Shown piece by piece: positions 1 through 5,691 of a stretch of 6,422 nt of DNA (positions are counted from its first letter, which is position 1; every line of letters begins with the position of its first letter). The stretch covers positions 1-6,422 of the forward strand of contig CAJVYT010000257.1 of assembly GCA_913009765.1 (NCBI GenBank). Reading direction: 5' to 3'. This DNA is from an uncultured candidate division Zixibacteria bacterium. GTDB taxonomy: Bacteria > Zixibacteria > MSB-5A5 > GN15 > FEB-12. The translations under genes were made by a program, and so were the position numbers. The notes beneath the pieces are model-generated. The model had not been told where the DNA came from. It saw only the letters and a list, made by a program, of their open reading frames with translations, and searched no databases.

Positions 1-37
1 AGTGTGACTGGAGTTCAGACGTGTGCTCTTCCGATCT
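1..37. other. Illumina adapter sequence at contig end (artefact)
   Basis: Bases 4-37 match the standard Illumina TruSeq read-2/index adapter, the 34-base segment beginning GTGACTGGAG and ending CTTCCGATCT. The three bases before it could be the tail of an index. This is library DNA left in the assembly and not genome. Genuine sequence begins at about base 38. Any start codon or peptide called inside this stretch is false. The match is from memory of the adapter sequence, but it is long and exact. Confidence 0.97.
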
Positions 38-598
38 GAGGGATATGAAAGCTCAAAAGTCTTCCGTGATGAAAATGCAACCGGCGTGTTTTTAACTGTC
101 GGAGTCAATGGTATACGAATATATGATGATTTGATTCGCAAAGGCGATACAACTCGAGCGGTAGAGATTGCTGAAAAACTTATTGATGTGTATCCTGAAT
201 ATTGGCAGACATATATATTGCTTTCTGATATTTATGATAAACGCGGGGATTCAACAGAAGCAATTGATCTGATTTACAAATTACATGACACTCTTGAATC
301 ATTTTTAGCAAGCAATCCTCAAAATGAATTTTATACCCAAGATTTAGGTATAGCAAAAATCCAATTGGGGCAGATGCAAAAAAATCAGGGTTTAATAGAT
401 GAGGGGATTAATTTGTTATGGAAAGGATTTAGCGAAAATCCAAACAGTAATTATTCTTTCCGTAAATTAGTAAACTCACTACAGCGCTATGGACGAGCAG
501 CTGACATGGTTAAAGCTGCAAAAATGTTTGGAGAATACAAAGTAAACCGTTCTGATCCGTACTATCAACAGATTATGGGTATAAGAAACGGGAAATAA
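38..598 (+). CDS. C-terminal fragment of a TPR protein, possibly the tail of a DUF2723 membrane protein (5'-partial)
   Basis: About 186 residues are visible, ending at TAA 596-598. The reading frame enters from adapter sequence, so the true start is missing. An apparent GTG at 23 is an adapter artefact. The visible part is helical and TPR-like. One helix pair covers roughly residues 23-54 (DDLIRKGDTTRAVEIAEKL, then YPEYW), the next roughly 56-88 (ILLSDIYDKRGDSTEAIDLI), and further helices follow to the end. No membrane segment or catalytic motif is visible. The opening VFRDENATG followed by TPR helices resembles the C-terminal tail of DUF2723 proteins, which are multi-membrane-span, mannosyltransferase-like proteins common in FCB-group bacteria. 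That resemblance is from memory and is tentative. A generic TPR protein is the alternative. A strong terminator follows directly downstream. Confidence 0.75.
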   Translation, partial: EGYESSKVFRDENATGVFLTVGVNGIRIYDDLIRKGDTTRAVEIAEKLIDVYPEYWQTYILLSDIYDKRGDSTEAIDLIYKLHDTLESFLASNPQNEFYTQDLGIAKIQLGQMQKNQGLIDEGINLLWKGFSENPNSNYSFRKLVNSLQRYGRAADMVKAAKMFGEYKVNRSDPYYQQIMGIRNGK

Positions 599-620
599 TA
601 GTCGTTATGTATATAAATAC

Positions 621-656
621 AAAAGCGGAGTTGAAAAAAAATCAACTCCGCTTTTT
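621..656. terminator. Bidirectional Rho-independent terminator
   Basis: A perfect 14-bp inverted repeat lies between two convergent genes: AAAAGCGGAGTTGA (621-634) and TCAACTCCGCTTTT (642-655), separated by a 7-base A loop. The stem has a GC-rich core, CGGAG/CTCCG. On the + strand it ends in a run of five T (652-656) and more AT-rich sequence, which is typical for terminating the upstream TPR gene. On the - strand the A-run at 621-624 becomes a T-run after the stem, so it can also end the STAS transcript. Confidence 0.92.
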
Positions 657-671
657 ATTATATTCTAAAAA

Positions 672-1010
672 TTATTTACTATACGATTTAATAGCTTCTT
701 CGCGAGAGTCATAATGTTCAAAAACCGTAATTAAACGAGTAATTGTCAAAATTGATTCTATTTTGTCAATATTTGCAAGGACTAATCTGCCTCCTCTGTT
801 TTTCACAGTTGTTAAAGCAGAAATAAGCATACCTAGCCCAACAGAGTTCATCCAGTCAACAGCAGCTAAATCGACACAGATATTTTTTTTATTTGCCTGC
901 ATATACTCATGGATTTTGCCGTGAAACATTGTTGTTTCATCGCCTCCCATAATTTTTCCTGAGACTTCTAAAACAACAATATCATTTTCTAAAAAGTCTG
1001 AAAATTTCAT
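672..1010 (-). CDS. STAS-domain protein, anti-sigma factor antagonist-like (SpoIIAA/RsbV family)
   Basis: This is a 112-residue single-domain STAS protein, the usual size for SpoIIAA/RsbV-type regulators. Such proteins bind a switch-kinase anti-sigma factor when unphosphorylated and so release a sigma factor or another output. Visible hallmarks are the beta strand IVVLEVSGKI, then CVDLAAVDWMNSVGLGML, then GGRLVLANI and a C-terminal helix. The Ser in NSVG (residue 56 from the chosen start) aligns with the phosphorylated Ser of the canonical DSSG motif. The second Ser of that motif is Val here. I chose ATG at 1010 because AAGGTG lies 6 bases upstream. A GTG three codons earlier is in frame but lies inside that ribosome-binding site. 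No kinase, phosphatase or sigma-factor gene is adjacent, so the partner is unknown. Confidence 0.9.
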   Translation of the reverse strand: MKFSDFLENDIVVLEVSGKIMGGDETTMFHGKIHEYMQANKKNICVDLAAVDWMNSVGLGMLISALTTVKNRGGRLVLANIDKIESILTITRLITVFEHYDSREEAIKSYSK

Positions 1011-1016
1011 TTGAAA

Positions 1017-1022
1017 CACCTT
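1017..1022 (-). promoter_or_regulatory. Shine-Dalgarno site for the STAS gene (decides the start)
   Basis: AAGGTG on the - strand sits 6 bases upstream of ATG 1010-1008. It includes the in-frame GTG at 1019-1017, which makes that GTG an unlikely start codon. Confidence 0.7.
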
Positions 1023-1047
1023 TTATTTGAAAGTTTGTTTTATCTTT

Positions 1048-1076
1048 TTTGTAATTTATCTTACGTAAAATGTCAA
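1048..1076 (-). promoter_or_regulatory. Sigma70-like promoter for the STAS gene
   Basis: On the - strand a perfect -35 hexamer TTGACA (1076-1071) is followed by a 17-base spacer and a -10-like TACAAA (1053-1048, 4 of 6 matches). Transcription would start near 1041, about 30 bases before the ATG. The evidence is consensus and spacing only. Confidence 0.5.
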
Positions 1077-1082
1077 TTTGAG

Positions 1083-1111
1083 TTGCAAAAAGCAAGTAAA
1101 TTCTCTGTAAT
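1083..1111 (+). promoter_or_regulatory. Sigma70-like promoter for the rightward lipoprotein gene
   Basis: TTGCAA (1083-1088, 4 of 6 matches to TTGACA), a 17-base spacer, and TGTAAT (1106-1111, 5 of 6 matches to TATAAT). Transcription would begin near 1118 and give a leader of about 50 bases. The -35 box lies 6 bp from the -35 box of the divergent STAS promoter. A perfect 10-bp palindrome, AAGCATGCTT, at 1121-1130 falls just after the predicted start and could be an operator, but it is short. Confidence 0.4.
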
Positions 1112-1166
1112 ATGTTTCTCAAGCATGCTTCTAAAAGATATGAGTTGAATTGCCGATATATGTATT

Positions 1167-1655
1167 ATGAAACTCATAATGCTGTTTATAATGTGTATTG
1201 TTTTTTGTCTTGATTGTTCATCAAAGATGGAAGTTATAAAAGCCGAGTTAATAGCTCAAAATCTGCAAAAAAGTGAGGAGTTACCTCATACATATCTTGA
1301 GAATGCGTTTAAGTTTTATGAAAAAGAGCAATTTGATTCGGTCTTAGTTTATTGTCATAAATCTTATGCCATAAACTCTTATAATTGGGAGCTTTATTAT
1401 TTATATGGAAAAACAGCATTTAAAACAGGTCAATATAATCAAGCCGACAGATATTTATTACAAGCACTTTCTCTTTGTAAGTCTCATCAGGCAGATCGTG
1501 CAAAAATATATTTCGCTCTTGGAGAAAATGAAGATGCTCTCGGAAACATAAAAACAGCACAACAACATTATCTTATGGTTATACAGATGGACTCAGATTC
1601 TCAACTCTCTCAAAATGCTTATCAAAAAATGCAGCTTCTTTCGCATACCGACTAA
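1167..1655 (+). CDS. TPR-repeat protein with N-terminal signal peptide, probable lipoprotein
   Basis: The product is 162 residues. The N-terminus MKLIMLFIMCIVFCLDCSSK has one Lys, a hydrophobic core and cysteines at 10, 14 and 17, then a polar stretch. This indicates export. Cys17 followed by Ser-Ser resembles a lipidated cysteine, but the lipobox (CLDC, Asp at -1) is poor, so lipidation is uncertain. Residues about 42-155 form three TPR-like helix pairs, with typical spacing in YYLYGKTAFKTGQYNQADRY and IYFALGENEDALGNIKTAQQ, so it is probably an envelope protein-interaction scaffold. No SD precedes ATG 1167. No upstream in-frame start fits better. A divergent promoter lies upstream, and the DUF116 gene begins 44 bp downstream on the same strand, possibly in the same transcript. 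The specific function is not recognisable. Confidence 0.82.
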   Translation: MKLIMLFIMCIVFCLDCSSKMEVIKAELIAQNLQKSEELPHTYLENAFKFYEKEQFDSVLVYCHKSYAINSYNWELYYLYGKTAFKTGQYNQADRYLLQALSLCKSHQADRAKIYFALGENEDALGNIKTAQQHYLMVIQMDSDSQLSQNAYQKMQLLSHTD

Positions 1656-1699
1656 TTTTTTTAACTGTATTTTTATTTTAGAATTTAACATATTATAAA

Positions 1700-2368
1700 A
1701 TGAGAAAAATACCGACATATCATTTTTCTGATAATTTTTCCGATAAACTCGGACGTTTTACGGCTGATTTTATTGCAGAAGGATTCAAACTGTTTGAAAA
1801 TGAATTTGCCTATATTGATTCGTTTGTCACTTCTGCCAAAAATGATGCGTCAGAGCGTTCTGACCACCAACTGAGGTGTTCAGAAAAAGAGAGATACTTA
1901 CTCGAGATGGTTTCATATAAGATATATGACCAACTTAATAGAGATGCTTTTAATAAACAAAAGCATACTTTGATTATAATGCCCGATTGTTTATCTATTC
2001 ATGAATATGAATGCCAGAAGTCAGAGGGTGATCATGGAAATTTATGTAAGAGTTGTCATTCTGATTGTTTAGGGGCTGAAATTTCAGATGTAGCGAAGCA
2101 TTATGGTTGTAGAGTTTTATTTTCAAAAAGAAATCTTTCTGAACAATTACAGCATCATGCACATGAGTTAGGAAATACTGCGGTAATAGGGGTGGCATGT
2201 ATCATGATGTTGTCAGCAGGAATGCGTGTTGCTAAAGATGAGAACATTCCTGCTCGGGGAGTTCTACTACAATATACAGGGTGTGAACATTGGAATGACC
2301 AACCGTTTGCATCTTATTTTTCAATAGAACAATTAAAACAAATACTCAGAGAAAAATATGGAAAGTGA
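1700..2368 (+). CDS. DUF116 family protein, cysteine-rich, possible Fe-S binding
   Basis: The product is 222 residues and matches the DUF116 pattern. After an N-terminal helical region of about 85 residues come IIMPDC (Cys97), Cys105, then CKSCHSDC (Cys116, 119, 123), Cys137, a GVAC motif (Cys167) and, near the C-terminus, IPARGVLLQYTGC (Cys195) followed by EHW. The spaced cysteines are the family signature and suggest a metal or Fe-S site. The biochemical function of DUF116 is not established. The protein appears cytoplasmic, with no signal peptide. It starts at ATG 1700 without a visible SD and 44 bp after the TPR lipoprotein gene. Its last 11 bp overlap the GNAT gene, so the two are probably co-expressed. 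The family call rests on remembered motifs. Confidence 0.85.
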   Translation: MRKIPTYHFSDNFSDKLGRFTADFIAEGFKLFENEFAYIDSFVTSAKNDASERSDHQLRCSEKERYLLEMVSYKIYDQLNRDAFNKQKHTLIIMPDCLSIHEYECQKSEGDHGNLCKSCHSDCLGAEISDVAKHYGCRVLFSKRNLSEQLQHHAHELGNTAVIGVACIMMLSAGMRVAKDENIPARGVLLQYTGCEHWNDQPFASYFSIEQLKQILREKYGK

Positions 2369-2792
2369 AATTAGAGAACTTACAATTAATGATTACGATG
2401 AAATAATTCGTATTTGGGCTATTTCAGGTCTTCCCTATAAACCAAAAGGGAGAGATTCAAAAGAGATGATGACTAAAGAGATGGCATTAGAGATTTGTCA
2501 GTATTTTGGTTTGTATCAAAACGATACACTTGTAGGTGTGGCAATCGCTAATTATGACGGACGACGAGGGTGGATTAACAGAGTTGCGGTAGATCCCGAC
2601 TATCGCAGTCAAGGGTTTGCCGGCAGACTGATCACACGCTGTAGTGAATTTTTAGAATCATCAGGGGCGGTTGTTTTATGTGCTTTAATTGAAGATATGA
2701 ATTATCCGTCTATATCAACATTTGGTAAAGAAGGGTTTACGCATTTTAAAGAGATTGCGTATTTTACAAAACGTCATTCCGACGATGCCTAA
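2358..2792 (+). CDS. GNAT-family N-acetyltransferase
   Basis: The product is 144 residues, normal for a single-domain GNAT enzyme, which transfers an acetyl group from acetyl-CoA to an amine. The acetyl-CoA pyrophosphate-binding motif A is clear: the strand INRVAVDPDY followed by RSQGFA (residues 83-88, the R-x-x-G-x-A loop) and a helix. Downstream are the beta-5 strand AVVLCALIED, then NYPSISTFGKEGF, the typical N-x-x-x-x-x-x-x-x-x-GF region of motif B. The N-terminal GLPYKPKGRDS stretch is a subfamily-like insert. The substrate cannot be deduced. The ATG lies inside the end of the DUF116 gene (11-bp overlap in another frame), which implies translational coupling. Its stop codon is only 2 bp from the stop of the opposing larC gene, so there is no room for a normal intergenic terminator. 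Confidence 0.93.
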   Translation: MESEIRELTINDYDEIIRIWAISGLPYKPKGRDSKEMMTKEMALEICQYFGLYQNDTLVGVAIANYDGRRGWINRVAVDPDYRSQGFAGRLITRCSEFLESSGAVVLCALIEDMNYPSISTFGKEGFTHFKEIAYFTKRHSDDA

Positions 2793-2794
2793 AA

Positions 2795-3970
2795 TCATTT
2801 CAATAATGCCTGAGTTTTAGCTGATTCAATAATATCAGTTATTGGGATATTATTATTTTTTGCAGCTTTTTTACAGTCTTCATACTCCGGTTTTATCTGC
2901 ACTGTTTTTTCATTCAGCATAGAATATTTTACTGAAATATCACCAAATGGTGTATGAACTTTTTTAGATTCTCTTTTTAGCTTAACCCTTTTAATATTTT
3001 GAATCCGAAGTCCGATTGTTGTTGTTTCTGAAAATAATTTTTCAATAACTTTATCTTTTAAGGAATTATCAACAAGTATTGTTACTATAACAGCCGGACG
3101 TTGTTTTTTCATTATAGTCTGGGTTAGTGTAATATCTAACACCCCTAATTCAAAAAGTTCATCAGAAAGATATTCAAACAACTGGGGATTCATATCATCG
3201 ATATTTGTTTCTATTTGTGATATTTCATCTGTTTCATATTGAGCATGATGTAAATTATCGGAGTCGCCAATCAGAATTCTCAGTATATTTGGAATTTCTA
3301 AATTTCTGCTGCCGCATCCGTAGCCGATAGATTCAACCTGCATATTGGGCATTTTTCCAAAAGATGTCGCCATTGTTTTTAAAATTGCCGCACCGGTTGG
3401 AGTTGTCAATTCATCTTGAATGCCTGTGTTAAAAATAGGTATATCTGTTAGTAACTCCATAGTGGCAGGAGCGGGAAGAGGCATGGTGCCGTGAGCACAT
3501 TTTATAAATCCTGAACCGACATGAATTTTTGAGACAAATATCTGCTTAACTTTCAAATACTCAAAACAAATCACCGCACCGGTAATATCAACGATAGCAT
3601 CTAATGCACCAACTTCATGAAAATGTATTTTATCTTTTGTTGTATTATGAATTTTCGCTTCTGCTTCTGCCAGATTATGAAATATTTTTTTTGTATGTTC
3701 TTTGACATAGGCAGATAAAGATGAATTGTTTATTATTTTTTCAATAACAGGAAGAGTTCTATGGTGATGCTGTTCATCAGTAGCAACAATAACATGAGTA
3801 CCGCCGATATTATGTTTGGAAATATTTTCAGAGGTAACTTCAAAACCGTCAAGTTTCAATTTTTGTAATTCTTGTTTGAGAAATTCAATAGGAACACCGG
3901 AGTCAATGCAGGCTCCCAAAATCATATCACCGCTTACACCGGCAAAACAATCAAAATATAAAGTTTTCAT
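2795..3970 (-). CDS. larC: LarC, nickel-pincer cofactor nickel-insertion enzyme (CTP-dependent cyclometallase)
   Basis: The product is 391 residues, full length for LarC. LarC inserts nickel into the dithiolated pyridinium nucleotide made by LarB and LarE, using CTP, to complete the NPN cofactor. Hallmarks are N-terminal YFDCFAGVSGDMILGA (residues 5-20), a short His run EQHHHR (66-71), HFHEVGALDAIVDI (116-129), GTMPLPAPAT (161-170), ELTTPTGAAIL (187-197) and IGYGCG (215-220). In the C-terminal CTP-binding part are ETNIDDMNP (254-262), MKKQRPA (287-293), ETTTIGLR (315-322) and KPEYEDC (360-366). In L. plantarum larC is split into larC1 and larC2 and joined by ribosomal frameshifting. Here one uninterrupted frame crosses that junction. 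The His run is shorter than in many homologues. Its ATG overlaps the larB stop as ATGA, with a strong SD inside larB. Confidence 0.96.
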   Translation of the reverse strand: MKTLYFDCFAGVSGDMILGACIDSGVPIEFLKQELQKLKLDGFEVTSENISKHNIGGTHVIVATDEQHHHRTLPVIEKIINNSSLSAYVKEHTKKIFHNLAEAEAKIHNTTKDKIHFHEVGALDAIVDITGAVICFEYLKVKQIFVSKIHVGSGFIKCAHGTMPLPAPATMELLTDIPIFNTGIQDELTTPTGAAILKTMATSFGKMPNMQVESIGYGCGSRNLEIPNILRILIGDSDNLHHAQYETDEISQIETNIDDMNPQLFEYLSDELFELGVLDITLTQTIMKKQRPAVIVTILVDNSLKDKVIEKLFSETTTIGLRIQNIKRVKLKRESKKVHTPFGDISVKYSMLNEKTVQIKPEYEDCKKAAKNNNIPITDIIESAKTQALLK

Positions 3971-4725
3971 AATTTTACTCCTTGTAAATTTATCACAGAT
4001 GCCATATATCCGGCACCAAACCCGTTATCAATATTTACAACCGCAATTCCCGGGGCACAACTGTTTAACATTGAAAGAAGTGCCGAGAGTCCTTCAAAAC
4101 TGGAACCGTACCCGACAGATGTAGGCACACCAATTACCGGACAGGCAACTAAACCGCTGACAACAGTTGCCAAGGCACCCTCCATGCCGGCAACAGCAAT
4201 GATGACATTGGAAGTATCTAATTGCTTTTTATTGTCAAGCATCCTATGGATTCCGGCAACGCCAATATCATACAGACGGACAACTTTGTTACCCATAGTT
4301 TCTGCGGTAACAGCAGCTTCTTCGGCAACAGGAATATCTGAGGTTCCGCCGGTTATTACTGTGATTATTTTTTCAGTTTTTGGCTTTGGTGTTTTGCCTA
4401 TTTGGATAATGCGAGCCTGTTTGTGATAGACTGCAGTTGAGATTTTTTTTTGTATATGTCTGAAAGTATCTTCAGATGCCAGAGTGCCTATTATGAGATT
4501 ATTTGTTTTTGTTAATGCCTGAAAGATAGAAACAATCTGTTCATCTGTTTTTCCTTTGCAAAATACAACTTCAGGGAAACCGTTACGTAATGACCGATGC
4601 GTATCAAGTTTTGCAAAACCGATATCATCAGTTGGAAAATTTTTGAGTTTGCTCATGGCATCGTCAACAGAAATTTCCCCGTTTTGAATTTGTTCTAATA
4701 TTTTTTTTAGATTATCTGTTTGCAT
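3967..4725 (-). CDS. larB: LarB, nickel-pincer cofactor biosynthesis (NaAD carboxylase/hydrolase)
   Basis: The product is 252 residues, normal for LarB. LarB carboxylates the pyridinium ring of nicotinic acid adenine dinucleotide and hydrolyses the phosphoanhydride to give pyridinium-3,5-biscarboxylic acid mononucleotide, the substrate of LarE. The N-terminal helical region (1-30) leads into DTHRSLRNGFPEVVFC (41-56). The PurE-like core runs from about 118 to 245, with ITGGTSDIPVAEEA (124-137), AGMEGALATVVSGL (179-192, including Glu182) and PVIGVPTSVGYG (196-207). Cys223 in NSCAPGIAVVNIDNGFGAG matches the cysteine that forms the cysteinyl-pyridine intermediate (Cys221 in the L. plantarum enzyme). 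It begins 7 bp after the larE stop and ends in a 4-bp overlap with larC, so it is the middle gene of the operon. Confidence 0.97.
   Translation of the reverse strand: MQTDNLKKILEQIQNGEISVDDAMSKLKNFPTDDIGFAKLDTHRSLRNGFPEVVFCKGKTDEQIVSIFQALTKTNNLIIGTLASEDTFRHIQKKISTAVYHKQARIIQIGKTPKPKTEKIITVITGGTSDIPVAEEAAVTAETMGNKVVRLYDIGVAGIHRMLDNKKQLDTSNVIIAVAGMEGALATVVSGLVACPVIGVPTSVGYGSSFEGLSALLSMLNSCAPGIAVVNIDNGFGAGYMASVINLQGVKL
3978..3983 (-). promoter_or_regulatory. Shine-Dalgarno for larC, inside the end of larB
   Basis: AAGGAG on the - strand lies 7 bases upstream of the larC ATG (3970-3968) within the last codons of larB. It is the best SD in the window. Together with the ATGA stop/start overlap it supports both coupled and independent initiation of larC. 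Confidence 0.85.
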
Positions 4726-4732
4726 ATAGATT

Positions 4733-5563
4733 CTATTTTTTCAGCACTTCGTTTAATGAACCCGAACGGAATCCGTTGGTATCTAAAGATACATACTTAT
4801 AGCCTAATTCTTTTATCTGATTGCTAATGGTTTCGTTTGCATCTGCTTTGATAAATATATCAAAACTTTTTTTAGGTATTTCAATACGGGCGATTTGTTC
4901 ATGGTCACGTACTCGAACTTCTTTAATACCAAGTTTTTTTATAATATTTTCGGCTTTATCAATACGAAGAAGTTTTTCAAGAGTGATTTCAGAATTATAG
5001 GGAACTCGTGACGACAGACAAGGCGAGGCAGCCTTATCCCATGTATATAGGTTGTATTGTTTGGAAAGAGTACGGATATTATCTTTTGTCATCAGACACT
5101 CTTTGAGCGGGCTTTCAACACCAAGTTCTACACCTGCTTGCATGCCGGGGCGATAATCGTTGATGTCGTCGTAATTGGTACCGTCGACAACTGTTTTGAT
5201 TCCATGTTCTTCACCTATCTTTTTAAGTTTTATAAACAGACCGCTTTTGCAATGGTAGCATCTGTTGGTCGGGTTGGCTGTAAATTTTGGGTTTTCAAGT
5301 TCATTGGTGTTGATGATAATATGATCCACGCCAAGTTCAAGAGCGAGTTTGGCTCCCAGTTCAATCTCGCCTTTTGGGCTGACTGATGATTTTGATGAAA
5401 CCGCTAATACTTTTCCGGGGGTAAATTCTACTGCTAACCGTAAGAGCAGGGTAGAGTCAACACCTCCTGAAAATGCGACCACAACAGAATGACGATTGAT
5501 AAAATACTGTTTGATGGCATTCAGTTTTTGGTCGAGTGTGTCAGTTTGTTTTATTATAGTCAT
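4733..5563 (-). CDS. larE: LarE, ATP-dependent sulfur insertase, [4Fe-4S] type
   Basis: The product is 276 residues, full length for LarE. This PP-loop enzyme adenylylates the two carboxylates of the LarB product and replaces them with thiocarboxylates. The ATP PP-loop SGGVDS is at residues 32-37. Further family motifs are VDGTNYDDINDYRPG (126-140), ASPCLSSRVPY (179-189), VRVRDHEQIARIE (216-228) and the C-terminal YVSLDTNGFRSGSLNE. Cys102 and Cys105 (CYHC) plus Cys182 give the three-cysteine pattern of LarE enzymes that use a [4Fe-4S] cluster, as in Thermotoga maritima. L. plantarum LarE has only the sacrificial cysteine equivalent to Cys182. It is the first gene of larE-larB-larC. Upstream is an AT-rich stretch with -10-like TATACT (5600-5595) but no clear -35 and no SD. 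Related PP-loop proteins exist, but the larBC neighbours settle the identity. Confidence 0.96.
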   Translation of the reverse strand: MTIIKQTDTLDQKLNAIKQYFINRHSVVVAFSGGVDSTLLLRLAVEFTPGKVLAVSSKSSVSPKGEIELGAKLALELGVDHIIINTNELENPKFTANPTNRCYHCKSGLFIKLKKIGEEHGIKTVVDGTNYDDINDYRPGMQAGVELGVESPLKECLMTKDNIRTLSKQYNLYTWDKAASPCLSSRVPYNSEITLEKLLRIDKAENIIKKLGIKEVRVRDHEQIARIEIPKKSFDIFIKADANETISNQIKELGYKYVSLDTNGFRSGSLNEVLKK

Positions 5564-5683
5564 ATTCTTATCTTAAGTCTGTATTTTTCTTGAGAGTATA
5601 ATACTATAATAAAAAAGAATCTGCCACAGAAAAAGAGAAAGAATTTTTTGTGTTTTAAACAAAAAAGTCATGACCACAGGTGG
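5564..5683. other. Intergenic region between the right-edge gene and larE
   Basis: This 120-bp, very AT-rich stretch is read leftward. It contains the presumed terminator of the upstream gene and, closer to larE, a TATAGTATTATACT run (about 5608-5595) that could supply a -10 element. No matching -35, riboswitch-like structure or clear operator was seen. It probably holds the lar operon promoter, because the intervening terminator would isolate larE from the gene upstream. Confidence 0.4.
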
Positions 5684-5691
5684 CTACTTTT
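5663..5691 (-). terminator. Probable Rho-independent terminator after the right-edge gene
   Basis: On the - strand AAAAGT (5691-5686) pairs with ACTTTT (5668-5663), with an inner CCA/TGG pairing around a small loop and an unpaired internal bulge. A T-run (TTTTTTG) follows. The hairpin begins inside the stop codon of the upstream gene. The stem is imperfect and AT-rich at its base, so this is weaker than the terminator at 621-656. Confidence 0.4.

Noticed and set aside
23..25. GTG start codon for the first gene
   Set aside because: It lies inside the Illumina adapter. The genuine sequence begins at about 38 and the gene is truncated.
1017..1019. GTG start giving a 115-residue STAS protein
   Set aside because: This GTG is part of the AAGGTG Shine-Dalgarno. 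The ATG at 1010 has ideal spacing and matches the usual STAS length.
1691..1696. TATTAT as a -10 box for the DUF116 gene
   Set aside because: It ends only 3 bases before the ATG, so transcription would begin inside the coding sequence. There is no matching -35.
1995..2198. Leftward open frame inside the DUF116 gene
   Set aside because: It is antisense to the conserved cysteine region of DUF116, with no ribosome-binding site and no recognisable domain.
3816..4426. Rightward open frames opposite larC and larB (3816-4124, 4184-4426)
   Set aside because: They are antisense to well-conserved lar genes and encode low-complexity peptides unlike known families. They are shadows of the real genes.
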